From NCBI GenBank assembly GCA_002786385.1, contig PGCN01000012.1, positions 186,001-250,000 on the forward strand: a stretch of 64,000 bases of DNA, written 5' to 3'. Position numbers and translations under genes: made by a program. Shown one piece after another: positions 51,165-60,262 of this stretch. The notes beneath the pieces were generated by a model. The model did no database searches. It was not told where the DNA came from and saw nothing but the letters and a program-made list of their open reading frames with translations. Source of the DNA: Flavobacterium sp. FEMGT703F (lineage in GTDB: Bacteria > Bacteroidota > Bacteroidia > Flavobacteriales > Flavobacteriaceae). The stretch's first letter is position 1; the number at the start of each line of letters is the position of its first letter.

Positions 51165-53516
51165 ATGTTTAAAACTATTTTTCTTATTGTACTATTAGTT
51201 AGGACCAGTCTACTAAACGCCCAAGAAACTCCTGATGAAAACCGAGACAAAATTGTAGCTGCTTTAGAAGATTACTTCTTCCTGGAAAGAGAAGCCATTC
51301 ACCTGCATTTAGACAAATCAACTTTTCTGACTAATGAAAAAATTTGGCTCCAAGGATATGTCATCAACCGAAAAACTAAAAAAGCATTTTTTACTACCAA
51401 TGTTTATGTTGTTTTATATGATGAAGCAGGAACTGTAGTTACCGAAAAATTAGTTTATGCTTATAACGGCACCTTTTCCGGAGTCATTGATTTAAACCCC
51501 AAATTACACTCCGGATTATACTACATTCAAGTCTACACGAACTGGATGAATAATTTCAGCGAAGATGAGTCGTCAATCTTTAAAATAAACATCATCAATC
51601 CGCAAGAAGGCATCAAAAACTACAACAAAATCGATGAAGAGTCATTAGACATAACGCTCCATCCTGAAGGAGGCAATTTCATCAACGGCATCAAAAACAC
51701 TATTGGGATTCGCGTAAAAGATTGCCGAAACAATGCTCCAGACAATCTCGAAGCTATGATACAAAATTCGAAAGGCGAAACCCTCAAAACAGTCCGTTTA
51801 AACGCTGCAGGCTTGGGTAAATTCGAGGTTACTCCCGATGATGATTTCAATAACGTAAGCGTGACTTATCAAAACAAAACCATCACAAAAACTTTTACCG
51901 ATAAAAATGGTATCGGTTTTGGCTTGGAAGTCAACAATTTTTCTATGGAAGGAAAAACCATTATTAAAATTAAAACGAACCTGGCCACTATATCGATATT
52001 CAAAGATAAAAAAGCCTATTTAGTTGTACATCAAGACAATAAACAGTTTATATATGACTTAGAAATTAATAAAAATGCCCTGGAGCAAACCATTTTGCTT
52101 CAAAATACCGATTTATTTGGAGGCATTAATACTATTCGAATAATTGATAACAATCAGAAAGAATGGGCGAACAGAACGCTGTACAATGCTCCCAAAAAAG
52201 AAGCACCCATAGTGATAACCAAAAATGGTCGAAAAGCAGATCAATTAGAATTTGTCGGATATGCCGCTACAGCAAACACCAACTTAAGTATTAGTGTTCT
52301 TCCTACCGATACCAAATCAACAGCCGAAAACTATTCCATAGTAGCCGGTTTGAGTATTAACCCATACATATCAGAACCTTTAATTAATGCTAATTATTAT
52401 TTGCTACAACCCAAAAGGATTACCAACTACGAGTTAGATTTGTTTTTAATGAACCAAACACATCCCAAATACAATTGGGAAAACATCAAATCATCAAAGC
52501 CTGCTACCAATTTCAGTTTCGATATCGGATTGAGCCTAAAAGGGACTATTAGTCCGAATATTAAAAACAAAACTGATCATAAAGTCAAAATAGTTTCTTT
52601 CAAAGACCAAATTATCAAGTCGACTGAAGTGAATGATAAAGGCGAATATTTATTTGAAAATTTAATCTTAACAGATTCTACTTCGCTAGCCATGAGCGTT
52701 TTAAAATTACCAAATTTTGAAAGTGTCGAAGGCAAAATCAACTACCAATTACTTAATCGAAAAAAACCTTTTTATAAGGCATTCAAACCTACTGTTCAAT
52801 GCAAAGAAATTACGGCAGAAAAATTAAGTACTGATTTAGAGCTTCCCAAATTTGCTTCAGAAGCCATTCAACTCGAAGAGGTTAAAATTGAAAAAAAACT
52901 AACCTACCAAAGAGTAATTGGCAACAGTTTTTTAAACGGCTATAAAGTAGATGAAAAAATGGAATACATAGACTTACTGAGCTTTATAGAGCGGAACGGA
53001 TTTATCGTAGAAAGACGATTTGGCGAGGCTACCATTTACAGCAGGGTCAACAACACTATTAATGCCCAACGACCAACACCTCTTATCGTTGTTGACGGTA
53101 GAGCCTTGATGACTCAATTTGAATTTACCACCATGCGCATGTCTGACTTTGACGAAATATACCTTAGTTCGAATGCATTAGTACCCGGAATGCAAAATCA
53201 CACCGGGATTATCAGAGCATACACTAAAAAGAATATCAAACCCGGCTATATCAAAGCCGATCCTAACAATGTTTTGATAAAAGAAGCATTCTCAATCTAT
53301 CCTAGTTTTAAGAATGCTGACTATAAAAGCACAAACAATACTGGTTTTGACTATTATGGTTTAATCGAATGGAAATCACTAATCCGCGCAAATGACGAAG
53401 GACAGTTTTTGTTCCGAATAACGGATTATAACAAGCCCGAAGTAAAAGTTATTATTGAAGGTATTACCCCGGAAGGCAAATTAATACACGACGAAGTTAT
53501 CCTGGAAATGAAATAA
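51165..53516 (+). CDS. Large exported protein with MG2-like and plug-like regions
   Basis: A 783-residue protein with signal peptide MFKTIFLIVLLVRTSLLNAQ. Residues 38-130 match the macroglobulin MG2-like beta-sandwich (IHLHLDKSTFLTNEKIWLQGYVINRKTKKAF), common at the start of Bacteroidota TonB-receptor-like surface proteins. The middle consists of further beta domains. Residues about 600-700 look like a TonB-receptor plug (PLIVVDGRALMTQFEF ... MQNHTGIIRAYTKK), but no beta-barrel follows, so it cannot be a channel on its own. It is single-gene with its own promoter and terminator. Function is unknown; a periplasmic or surface role in receptor complexes is plausible. Confidence 0.8.
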   Translation: MFKTIFLIVLLVRTSLLNAQETPDENRDKIVAALEDYFFLEREAIHLHLDKSTFLTNEKIWLQGYVINRKTKKAFFTTNVYVVLYDEAGTVVTEKLVYAYNGTFSGVIDLNPKLHSGLYYIQVYTNWMNNFSEDESSIFKINIINPQEGIKNYNKIDEESLDITLHPEGGNFINGIKNTIGIRVKDCRNNAPDNLEAMIQNSKGETLKTVRLNAAGLGKFEVTPDDDFNNVSVTYQNKTITKTFTDKNGIGFGLEVNNFSMEGKTIIKIKTNLATISIFKDKKAYLVVHQDNKQFIYDLEINKNALEQTILLQNTDLFGGINTIRIIDNNQKEWANRTLYNAPKKEAPIVITKNGRKADQLEFVGYAATANTNLSISVLPTDTKSTAENYSIVAGLSINPYISEPLINANYYLLQPKRITNYELDLFLMNQTHPKYNWENIKSSKPATNFSFDIGLSLKGTISPNIKNKTDHKVKIVSFKDQIIKSTEVNDKGEYLFENLILTDSTSLAMSVLKLPNFESVEGKINYQLLNRKKPFYKAFKPTVQCKEITAEKLSTDLELPKFASEAIQLEEVKIEKKLTYQRVIGNSFLNGYKVDEKMEYIDLLSFIERNGFIVERRFGEATIYSRVNNTINAQRPTPLIVVDGRALMTQFEFTTMRMSDFDEIYLSSNALVPGMQNHTGIIRAYTKKNIKPGYIKADPNNVLIKEAFSIYPSFKNADYKSTNNTGFDYYGLIEWKSLIRANDEGQFLFRITDYNKPEVKVIIEGITPEGKLIHDEVILEMK

Positions 53517-53546
53517 AAAAAGCCTCAATTTCTTGAGGCTTTTTTT
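53515..53546. terminator. Bidirectional terminator
   Basis: A-run plus GCCTCAA (53515-53528), loop TTTC, TTGAGGC plus T-run (53533-53546). It lies between two convergent genes and fits both directions. Confidence 0.93.
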
Positions 53547-54234
53547 ATAATTCCGATTCTGTATTTGGTGTTTTCTTGATCATTTTAAGGAAAACCGGGA
53601 AAGTTGAAATCAAAATAATAAGGATCACAATTTTCTCTATATGGTGTTTTAAATCGATATCAAACTCTTCTAAAAACATACCGTACAAATAATGTCCGGC
53701 AAAGATTAAAGTGAACGACCACAAAAAAGAACTCACAATATTGTAAAACATAAACTTCTTTTTATCCATAGTCACAATACCGGCAACTATGGGCGCAAAC
53801 GTTCTTACTACCGGTAAAAAACGAGCAAAAATAATCGCTTTACCTCCGTAACGTTCAAAGAAGTCTTTGGATTGGATTAGGTATTTTTTCTTCCACCAAA
53901 AACTATCTTCTTTTTTATACAAATAATAACCACTTTTGGCACCAAACCAATAGCCAACCATATTACCAATGATTCCGGCTACAGCAACCAAAACTGCTAA
54001 TAGTGTTACATTTAAGACATCACTTTCTATAATGGTAAAATTCTCAATTAAATCTCGACTGTAAATTCCGGCCAAAAACAACAAACTATCTCCCGGTAAA
54101 AAGAAGCCGGCAAACAAACCGGTTTCGGCAAACACAATAAACAATACTATCCAAAGGCCAACTCTAACGCCGCCCAGCGACATGGTAATATAAAACTCAG
54201 GATTCAGCAATTGCATCCAATCAAAATCACTCAT
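53545..54234 (-). CDS. DedA family membrane protein
   Basis: A 229-residue integral membrane protein of the DedA/VTT (SNARE-associated) family, with about five helices. The family signatures are FFLPGDSLLFLAGIYS (about residues 46-61) and FARFLPVVRTFAPIVAG (about 140-156, with the conserved Arg and Pro). Family members flip lipid carriers such as undecaprenyl phosphate or phosphatidylethanolamine across the inner membrane and are linked to proton-motive-force homeostasis. It is downstream of the DUF2490 gene on the same strand with a 76-bp gap. The exact lipid is not known. Confidence 0.93.
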   Translation of the reverse strand: MSDFDWMQLLNPEFYITMSLGGVRVGLWIVLFIVFAETGLFAGFFLPGDSLLFLAGIYSRDLIENFTIIESDVLNVTLLAVLVAVAGIIGNMVGYWFGAKSGYYLYKKEDSFWWKKKYLIQSKDFFERYGGKAIIFARFLPVVRTFAPIVAGIVTMDKKKFMFYNIVSSFLWSFTLIFAGHYLYGMFLEEFDIDLKHHIEKIVILIILISTFPVFLKMIKKTPNTESEL

Positions 54235-54310
54235 GAACTAACAAATTAAGGGTGAAAATTCGAGCGTGAAATTAAGGATATTTTTCGGGATAGCGACCAC
54301 TTTAAACTTT

Positions 54311-55033
54311 TTATAACACGATATTATGAAATAACGAAATCGAGACAGTATGATTCATCAAATCCGATGCGGAGGATGAAGTGATGTAATGATTCATATA
54401 ACCCAATTCCAAACGGATGGTATTGTTGTAGTTGAGTCCGAATCCCACTAAGAAACGATTTTGATCGATGCCTTTAGAATTCACTTTATTCTTTCCGAGT
54501 GTTGCAAACAGCTCATTTTGCACCACCACATAAAGCTGTTCTTTTTCAGATTTTAGGGTTGTCAAATGCCATAAAAAGCGATTCAATATGCGAAACCTGT
54601 TCTGATATGCAGTTTCCGATACCGTTTGTCCAACCTCTGAAATTCCGAATTGTTCTACCCAGCGTTGCTCCAATCGAAACCGATTAATTAAAATATCCTT
54701 GGACCATTTAGTAGTCATTTGGTATTGTTCCCACAACCTGTTTTCCTTAAAATAATCATCAGCCGTTGCACTATAGGTATTGACCAATGCATAACCGGCA
54801 GTAATATTTTTTGACTCGGAGAAATGATATACCACACCAACTCTGAATAAGTTTTGCATGTTTTGCTCCAACTGATTGTCCATCCTAAACTGCGCCTCCA
54901 TATGGTAACCCCATTTAGGAGAAGCTTTGTACTGACCAACATAGGCCATCCAAACCCGTTGATCTTGCTTCAACGCTTGAGAAAAACCAAAAGCAAAACA
55001 ACCAACTGCCAAAATAGTGTATAATCTTTTCAT
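54311..55033 (-). CDS. DUF2490 family exported protein
   Basis: A 240-residue protein with signal peptide MKRLYTILAVGCFAFGFSQA and an all-beta pattern with alternating aromatic residues (VWMAYVGQYKASPKWGYHMEAQFRMDN ... LRLELGYMNHYI) ending in FHNIVL, as expected of a small outer-membrane barrel. This is the DUF2490 family. I use the ATG at 55033. It lies directly downstream of the copper-type HMA gene, behind that gene's terminator, so a shared function is not demonstrated. Confidence 0.83.
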   Translation of the reverse strand: MKRLYTILAVGCFAFGFSQALKQDQRVWMAYVGQYKASPKWGYHMEAQFRMDNQLEQNMQNLFRVGVVYHFSESKNITAGYALVNTYSATADDYFKENRLWEQYQMTTKWSKDILINRFRLEQRWVEQFGISEVGQTVSETAYQNRFRILNRFLWHLTTLKSEKEQLYVVVQNELFATLGKNKVNSKGIDQNRFLVGFGLNYNNTIRLELGYMNHYITSSSASDLMNHTVSISLFHNIVL

Positions 55034-55058
55034 TTTTTTTAGTAAAAATAGCAATAAA

Positions 55059-55082
55059 AAACTCCTTCGTTGGAAGGAGTTT
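55059..55082 (-). terminator. Terminator of the HMA-domain gene
   Basis: Arms AAACTCCTTC (55059-55068) and GAAGGAGTTT (55073-55082) with loop GTTG. On the minus strand it continues into a T-rich tract. Confidence 0.88.
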
Positions 55083-55087
55083 CAAAT

Positions 55088-55429
55088 TTACTTTCTTTCA
55101 TACATACAACAACCGTGGAGCTTTTCGTAATCTTCATCGGTCGCTTTAACCTCATCAGTATCATGACCAACCTTAGCTATGGCTTTCTTTATCTCAATTA
55201 ACGAACATTTTTCTTCGTTAATGATCAAATGTAATTGGTGGTCATCTATGTGCCACTCCGCACTTTTTACTCCCGAAACTGAAAAAGCAGCTTTCTCAAT
55301 TCGTTTTTTACACATTTCGCAATTACCGTTAACTTCAATGTTATACTTTGCATTTTTACTTTTCTTTTCCTGTGCTTGAGCTGTAAAACTTACGAGCATT
55401 AAAAGCAAACCGATTACAATATTTTTCAT
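55088..55429 (-). CDS. Periplasmic heavy-metal-associated (HMA) domain protein
   Basis: A 113-residue exported protein with signal peptide MKNIVIGLLLMLVSFTAQAQ, then a ferredoxin-like HMA domain with the metal site NGNCEMCKKRIE (CxxC, two cysteines three apart), which binds Cu(I) or a similar soft metal. An additional Cys-Cys pair occurs near the end (HGCCMYERK). The signal peptide sets it apart from cytosolic CopZ-type chaperones: it should work in the periplasm. It is immediately downstream of the TonB receptor (35 bp) and ends with a terminator. An ATG three codons upstream (55438) is also possible. Confidence 0.87.
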   Translation of the reverse strand: MKNIVIGLLLMLVSFTAQAQEKKSKNAKYNIEVNGNCEMCKKRIEKAAFSVSGVKSAEWHIDDHQLHLIINEEKCSLIEIKKAIAKVGHDTDEVKATDEDYEKLHGCCMYERK

Positions 55430-55463
55430 GATATTCATTTTAAATTGTTTGTTATTATTTTTA

Positions 55464-57485
55464 TTACTTGATTTTAAATCTCAATCCGGCATAATACATT
55501 TGTCCGAAAACCGGCGCATAAACTATTGAAGTATCAAATGTTGGTCCAAATGGATTTTCAGCGCCTAAAACTGCTTTGTGTTGGGTATAATTCCCAATAT
55601 TTTCTCCACCAACATATATTTCAAAAGTGCTCGAAAAAGTTCGGGTAATTTGAGCATTCATGGTAGAAAATGAAGGCGAAAAATTAGGCAAACGATCGTG
55701 ATGCGGGTTCGTTGCCGTATTTGGCAATTGTTGTTTACCCAACCAATTCCAAGTAAAATCAAATTTCCATTGCTTACCCTTTTCAACTATATGAGTGGCA
55801 TATTCCACATTTCCAAAGAAACGGTGTTTGGCTTGTAATGGTCGTTGAAAACTACCGGAAATATAATCGGTAGCAATATCGTAATACTTATATGCTGTTC
55901 TCAAATTCAAATGCTTGATGATTTCTAAATTGAAATCGAGTTGCAAGCTATTGGCATAAGATTTTCCGTCTAAGTTGTAAAACAAGACTTGCTGCGGGGA
56001 ATTCATGACATCAACCACGGCTTGATTTTGAAAATCAGTTCGGTAGAAATCGATAGTGGTATCGGCTTTCATTCCGAAAAACATAAAGTTTTGGGTAAAA
56101 CTCAAACCGTAATTCCAAGCAATTTCAGCGTCCAATCCGTAAATCTTTCCGTTAGTATCTAATACCGAAAACACTCGAGAACTGGCAAAAAGGTTTTGGT
56201 TTTCCGCAAAAATATTGGCGGCACGCTTACCTCGTCCGGCAGAAAAACGCAAAACAGCCTTTTCCCACGGATTGTATTTCACATGCAATCGCGGCGTAAA
56301 AAAGACCCCTAACCTATTGTGATAGTCCATTCTTCCACCTAAAATGTAACTGAATTTGTCGTTATCATCGAAGGTATATTCGAAGAAAGCACCAACGGAG
56401 TTGTCAATTCTGCTCACATCGGCTAAATTCACAAACTCGGCATATTTATCATAGGTAAAGTTCAAACCCGTAGCAAACTTGTGCATCGTATTACTGATAA
56501 TCGAGTTGAAAATCAAGTTGGAATAATAGCTTTGTTGTTTGATGTTGTATTGATTCAATCCGAAATACGATTGCTGGTTATGGTTACTGAAAGCGTTTTG
56601 AAAACCGATACTTTGGTAAGGCATATCCTTGAAAACATAGCCTACTTTGGAACTGAAATCCAAGCGTTCGGTATTGATTTCAGAACCCCAAAAATGGGTA
56701 GTCAGTTTATCTCTGTCGGGATCAAAATCAAGTTGACCGGTTTGTTTTTCATCATTCATATAACGAACATTCAAAAACGAAACCCAACCCGATTCGGGGT
56801 TAGCATATTGCCAACGATTCACCACATTCAATTGCTTTCCTAACGGATTATCCATAAAACCGTCATCGTTCATATCGTTTTTTGCTACACGAGCATTACC
56901 GTGAACGAACAAACTTGTAGCCCATTTATCGGATACTTTTTTATTGAAATGGGTATTCAACTCGAAACGACTTCCGCTATCGCCATAAGCATTTACAAAT
57001 AAAGGAATATCGCCTATGGGTTTAATTAATTCGGTATTGATTTGCCCCGAAATGCTTTCGAAGCCATTCACTACACTTCCTGCTCCTTTGGTAATTTGGA
57101 TGCTTTCTACCCAAGTTCCGGGTGTAAACGACATTCCGTAAGCCTGTGAAGCACCACGAACTGAAGGCACATTTTCTTCTGTTATAAGGATATACGGGCT
57201 GGTTAATCCAAGCATTTTGATTTGCTTGGTTCCGGTTAATGCATCGGAAAAATTAACGTCTATCGACGGATTGGTTTCAAAGCTTTCGGCCAAGTTACAG
57301 CAAGCCGCTTTGAGTAATTCTTTACTGGTAACCAATGTAGTATTGGCCGTAACATTGAGAGATTTTTTTATTCCTTTTCGGCTGCCTTCTACCGTGACTG
57401 TTTTCAAAGAATCTTGTTTGATTGTTTCTTGAGAAAAACTTACGGCAGCACACAACATCGTCAGGAATAACAATGGTGTTTTCAT
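55464..57485 (-). CDS. TonB-dependent outer-membrane receptor (probable copper/metal type)
   Basis: A 673-residue receptor with signal peptide MKTPLLFLTMLCAAVSFSQ. Next come a plug domain (about 45-150, AACCNLAESFETNPSIDVNFSDALTGTKQIKMLG and GAGSVVNGFESISGQI, the TonB-box-proximal part) and a 22-strand barrel ending in YYAGLRFKIK with the terminal aromatic/basic pattern. It lacks the CarboxypepD_reg-like domain of SusC proteins, and the Cys-Cys pair near residue 62 is unusual. Flanking HYC_CC_PP and HMA genes point to metal, most likely copper, uptake or handling. Confidence 0.9.
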   Translation of the reverse strand: MKTPLLFLTMLCAAVSFSQETIKQDSLKTVTVEGSRKGIKKSLNVTANTTLVTSKELLKAACCNLAESFETNPSIDVNFSDALTGTKQIKMLGLTSPYILITEENVPSVRGASQAYGMSFTPGTWVESIQITKGAGSVVNGFESISGQINTELIKPIGDIPLFVNAYGDSGSRFELNTHFNKKVSDKWATSLFVHGNARVAKNDMNDDGFMDNPLGKQLNVVNRWQYANPESGWVSFLNVRYMNDEKQTGQLDFDPDRDKLTTHFWGSEINTERLDFSSKVGYVFKDMPYQSIGFQNAFSNHNQQSYFGLNQYNIKQQSYYSNLIFNSIISNTMHKFATGLNFTYDKYAEFVNLADVSRIDNSVGAFFEYTFDDNDKFSYILGGRMDYHNRLGVFFTPRLHVKYNPWEKAVLRFSAGRGKRAANIFAENQNLFASSRVFSVLDTNGKIYGLDAEIAWNYGLSFTQNFMFFGMKADTTIDFYRTDFQNQAVVDVMNSPQQVLFYNLDGKSYANSLQLDFNLEIIKHLNLRTAYKYYDIATDYISGSFQRPLQAKHRFFGNVEYATHIVEKGKQWKFDFTWNWLGKQQLPNTATNPHHDRLPNFSPSFSTMNAQITRTFSSTFEIYVGGENIGNYTQHKAVLGAENPFGPTFDTSIVYAPVFGQMYYAGLRFKIK

Positions 57486-57517
57486 AAATTGTGATTTAAA
57501 ATTAATTCTGATATGCC

Positions 57518-57537
57518 GATTCTATGGTATTAGAATC
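57518..57537. repeat. Inverted repeat between HYC_CC_PP and receptor genes
   Basis: GATTCTA, spacer TGGTAT, TAGAATC is a perfect 7-bp palindrome half-site pair with no T-run behind it. It lies 33 bp upstream of the receptor start and could be an operator. Confidence 0.4.
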
Positions 57538-57557
57538 TGTTCGGAATTAAAATCAAA

Positions 57558-57977
57558 TCAGGCGTAAAAGGTGTATTGACAATAGAGTTGGTAAAGCGGC
57601 GGCGCATGAGAATCGCAATAAAAAGCCACTTTTTCGTCTACATATTCAGGAGTAATGGCTACTCCAAAAACTTGGTTTTTGTATTCTGAAAAATAAGCCG
57701 GTTCAAAATCGAGTGAAATCGTTTTGATGATGATTTTCTCGGTTTTATTTTTCAAATCGACTTTCTTGTCGGAGCAACAGTCTTTATGAGTGACTACTTC
57801 TTTAGCACAACAGGTTTTTTCAACCACAACCGGCATATCACAAACTTCCTCTTTAGAAAAAACGGAGGAAATTGAAGCAATTTTACCTTCGCAATAATGC
57901 ACACTAAAAGCTAAGCCTGAATTGGAAACCAATATCAGCAAAGCGGTTAGTATACTTATGTGCTTTTTAAATTTCAT
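57558..57977 (-). CDS. HYC_CC_PP family protein
   Basis: A 139-residue exported protein with an N-terminal signal-like helix (residues 7-26). It carries the family's name-giving motifs: HYC (SVHYCEGKIA), two CC pairs (TCCAKE, DCCSDK) and a PP pair near the C-terminus (HAPPLYQLYCQ). The cysteine density suggests metal binding. It is upstream of the TonB receptor in the same direction. A -7 box ends four nucleotides before its ATG, so the mRNA is predicted to be leaderless. Confidence 0.85.
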   Translation of the reverse strand: MKFKKHISILTALLILVSNSGLAFSVHYCEGKIASISSVFSKEEVCDMPVVVEKTCCAKEVVTHKDCCSDKKVDLKNKTEKIIIKTISLDFEPAYFSEYKNQVFGVAITPEYVDEKVAFYCDSHAPPLYQLYCQYTFYA

Positions 57978-57981
57978 ACCG

Positions 57982-57989
57982 CAAAGTTA
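57982..57989 (-). promoter_or_regulatory. -7 box of a leaderless HYC_CC_PP transcript
   Basis: Minus strand TAACTTTG matches TAnnTTTG and is followed by CGGT and then the ATG at 57977. The transcript start should fall at or next to the A of the ATG. Confidence 0.5.
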
Positions 57990-58029
57990 ATAATATTAGT
58001 TTTTGAAAACCTTAATAACGTCTTAAATA

Positions 58030-59385
58030 TTACAAATCAAAAGATTGTCCCAACATCGGCACGGTAGTTTCATATCCGTATTGTTCTTGTATTTTAATAC
58101 GAAGTGCATCGCTGGGTTCATTCTCACCGTGAACCAAAAAAACTTTCTTCGGTTTGTTTTGGAGTGCTGACAGCCAATGAAGCAAATCATTTTGATCGCC
58201 ATGTGCCGACAAACCCTCTATTTCCAAAACTTTGGCCAAAACCGGATAATATTTTCCGTAAATTTTGATTTCGGAAGCGCCTTCTAATAGTTTTCTACCG
58301 CGTGTACCTTCGGCTTGGTAACCCACGATAATAACAGTAGTTTCAGGCAAACCGATATAGCGTTCCAAATAGCTCAATACTCTGCCACCGGTAATCATAC
58401 CACTGGCCGCAATTACTACTTTGGGTTGTTGGTCGAAAATGGTTGCGATGGTTTCTTGATATTCCGAATTCATGGTAAACATTTTACACATCTCAACACA
58501 CTGCTGCTCGGAGAGTTTGTGCCAAGAGCGATTTTCCATAAAAACATCAAGCACACTGATACCCATAGGCGTATCTATCACATAGGGAATATCAGGCAAA
58601 CGCTCTTCTTGCTTGAGTTGCCAAAGCAGATACATCAACGTTTGAGCGCGTTCGACAGCAAAACTCGGAATTATGATTGTCCCTCCGGCTTGAGCTGTAT
58701 TATTGATGTAAGTGTCGAGCAGTAATTTGACATCTTCTTGCGGATGAATTTTATTCCCGTACGTACTTTCGAGAAAGATGTAATCGGCTTTTTGCGGTTT
58801 GGTAGGTGCAAACATCAGCACATCATCGTCTTGACCGATATCTCCGGAAAAGACCAGGGTTTTATTTTCCAGTTGTAATTCGATACTACAAGCGCCAATG
58901 ATATGACCGGCGTTGCTGAACTTCACAACAATTTCCGCATCAAGTTGGACTGCTTCGTTAGGTTTTACCACCCTGAAAAGCGGGAAAACTTTTTCGGTTT
59001 GCTCCAAATTGTACAACGGTTCGGCCTTTTCGTGTTTGGAAAAATGTTCCTTGTTGGCTTTTTCGGCTTCCTCTTCTTGAATTTTGGCACTATCCAATAA
59101 AATTAACTTGGCGATATCTCTGGTTGGACTCGAACAATAAATTTTACCCTCAAAACCCTGATTAACCAATCGAGGCAACCATCCGCAATGGTCTAAATGA
59201 CCGTGAGTGAGCAGCACAAAGTCGATGCTACTCGGCAAAATCGGTAATGGTTCCCAATTGAGTTCGCGCAAGGATTTTATTCCTTGGAATTGACCACAAT
59301 CAACCAAAATTCGGACTCCATTACTTTCAATTAGCGTTTTGGAACCGGTTACCGTTGCGGCACCGCCTAAAAATTGGACTTTCAT
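58030..59385 (-). CDS. MBL-fold beta-CASP ribonuclease-like protein
   Basis: A 451-residue cytoplasmic metallo-beta-lactamase-fold enzyme with beta-CASP domain and RNA-specificity C-terminal domain. The metal motif HGHLDHCG (motif 2) and later His/Asp motifs (SNAGHIIGACS, FSGDIG) are intact; the beta-CASP insert includes VIIPSFAVERAQTL and ASGMITGGR. This resembles CPSF-like nucleases of bacteria. The ATG at 59385 lies one base after the stop of the upstream gene, so the two are coupled; the longer frame to 59427 would overlap it by 42 bp. Confidence 0.93.
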   Translation of the reverse strand: MKVQFLGGAATVTGSKTLIESNGVRILVDCGQFQGIKSLRELNWEPLPILPSSIDFVLLTHGHLDHCGWLPRLVNQGFEGKIYCSSPTRDIAKLILLDSAKIQEEEAEKANKEHFSKHEKAEPLYNLEQTEKVFPLFRVVKPNEAVQLDAEIVVKFSNAGHIIGACSIELQLENKTLVFSGDIGQDDDVLMFAPTKPQKADYIFLESTYGNKIHPQEDVKLLLDTYINNTAQAGGTIIIPSFAVERAQTLMYLLWQLKQEERLPDIPYVIDTPMGISVLDVFMENRSWHKLSEQQCVEMCKMFTMNSEYQETIATIFDQQPKVVIAASGMITGGRVLSYLERYIGLPETTVIIVGYQAEGTRGRKLLEGASEIKIYGKYYPVLAKVLEIEGLSAHGDQNDLLHWLSALQNKPKKVFLVHGENEPSDALRIKIQEQYGYETTVPMLGQSFDL

Positions 59386-59386
59386 T

Positions 59387-60217
59387 TTAAAGGTATTTAC
59401 AAAGTTCGGAAGCTTCTTTAATGACATTTTTCACGCGGTTGGCACTCAAACCAATTTGTTCCAAAACTTCTGTGTTATTAATAATTTCACTGGCCAAAAT
59501 CACATCTTGAACCAACAATTTGTCTTTTTCGGCCAAAGTCAGCGTTGTCAAACAAGTGATGGGATACAACTGGCCTTCGTCTATTCTTTTTTGCAAACTG
59601 AATTCTTTCGGATAATCCCAACTCAGCAATTGCAAACCCGAACAATGAGCGAAAGCCATGGCGTCGGCTGTAAAACGATTATTGGTCACTATCCAACAGC
59701 CGGATATTGTATCTCTTTCGGTAAAAATTAAATGATTCCTATCTTTCAAATCGTTGAATCGCGATAAAATGTACATCGGCACTTTCACATCCGAATTGGT
59801 TTCGCTTTTGGCATGAAACTTACATTCTACCATTTCGATGTAATTGTTTTTCATAATAGCCACATCCACTTCATGTCCGACACATTTGCCGGATAAAAAA
59901 AGATTGGTTTGCGCCAAATAACCTTCGGATATAAATAATCTGGCAATGTATTTTTCAAAGAAAAACCCGGCCGGACCTAACAATTGCAACGCCGCTCTCA
60001 AATTATAACGCGCGGCATGGGAATGAGAGGATTTTTTAAGTAAGTTAAAAGCTAATTTGTAGATTTTCTTAGTAGAAATACCATCGTAGACTTGTTTTTC
60101 AATCACTTGTAAAACGTCTTCCACTACTTTCTTATCGGCACCCGATTTAAGCAATGAGCTTTTAAGCTTGTCTCGATTAAAATCGACTATACTACCCGAA
60201 TGCTTTACGATTTTCAT
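59387..60217 (-). CDS. ATP-cone and restriction-endonuclease-like domain protein
   Basis: A 276-residue cytoplasmic protein. Residues 1-85 are an ATP-cone domain (VKHSGSIVDFNRDKLKSSLLKSGADKKVVEDVLQVI), the nucleotide-sensing module of NrdR and ribonucleotide reductases. Residues about 95-200 match the Mrr-like restriction endonuclease fold, with the PD-(D/E)xK-type pieces GHEVDVAIMKNNYIEMVECKFH (Asp, Glu, Lys in the EVD...ECK layout). A C-terminal helical segment follows. It is upstream of the beta-CASP gene and translationally coupled to it. Role unknown: a nucleotide-gated nuclease is the natural reading. The second ATG (60217) is taken as start; 60223 is equally possible. Confidence 0.85.
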   Translation of the reverse strand: MKIVKHSGSIVDFNRDKLKSSLLKSGADKKVVEDVLQVIEKQVYDGISTKKIYKLAFNLLKKSSHSHAARYNLRAALQLLGPAGFFFEKYIARLFISEGYLAQTNLFLSGKCVGHEVDVAIMKNNYIEMVECKFHAKSETNSDVKVPMYILSRFNDLKDRNHLIFTERDTISGCWIVTNNRFTADAMAFAHCSGLQLLSWDYPKEFSLQKRIDEGQLYPITCLTTLTLAEKDKLLVQDVILASEIINNTEVLEQIGLSANRVKNVIKEASELCKYL

Positions 60218-60262
60218 GGTCATTGGTATTGGCGGAATTATCGTAAAGTTACGAAAAATAGC

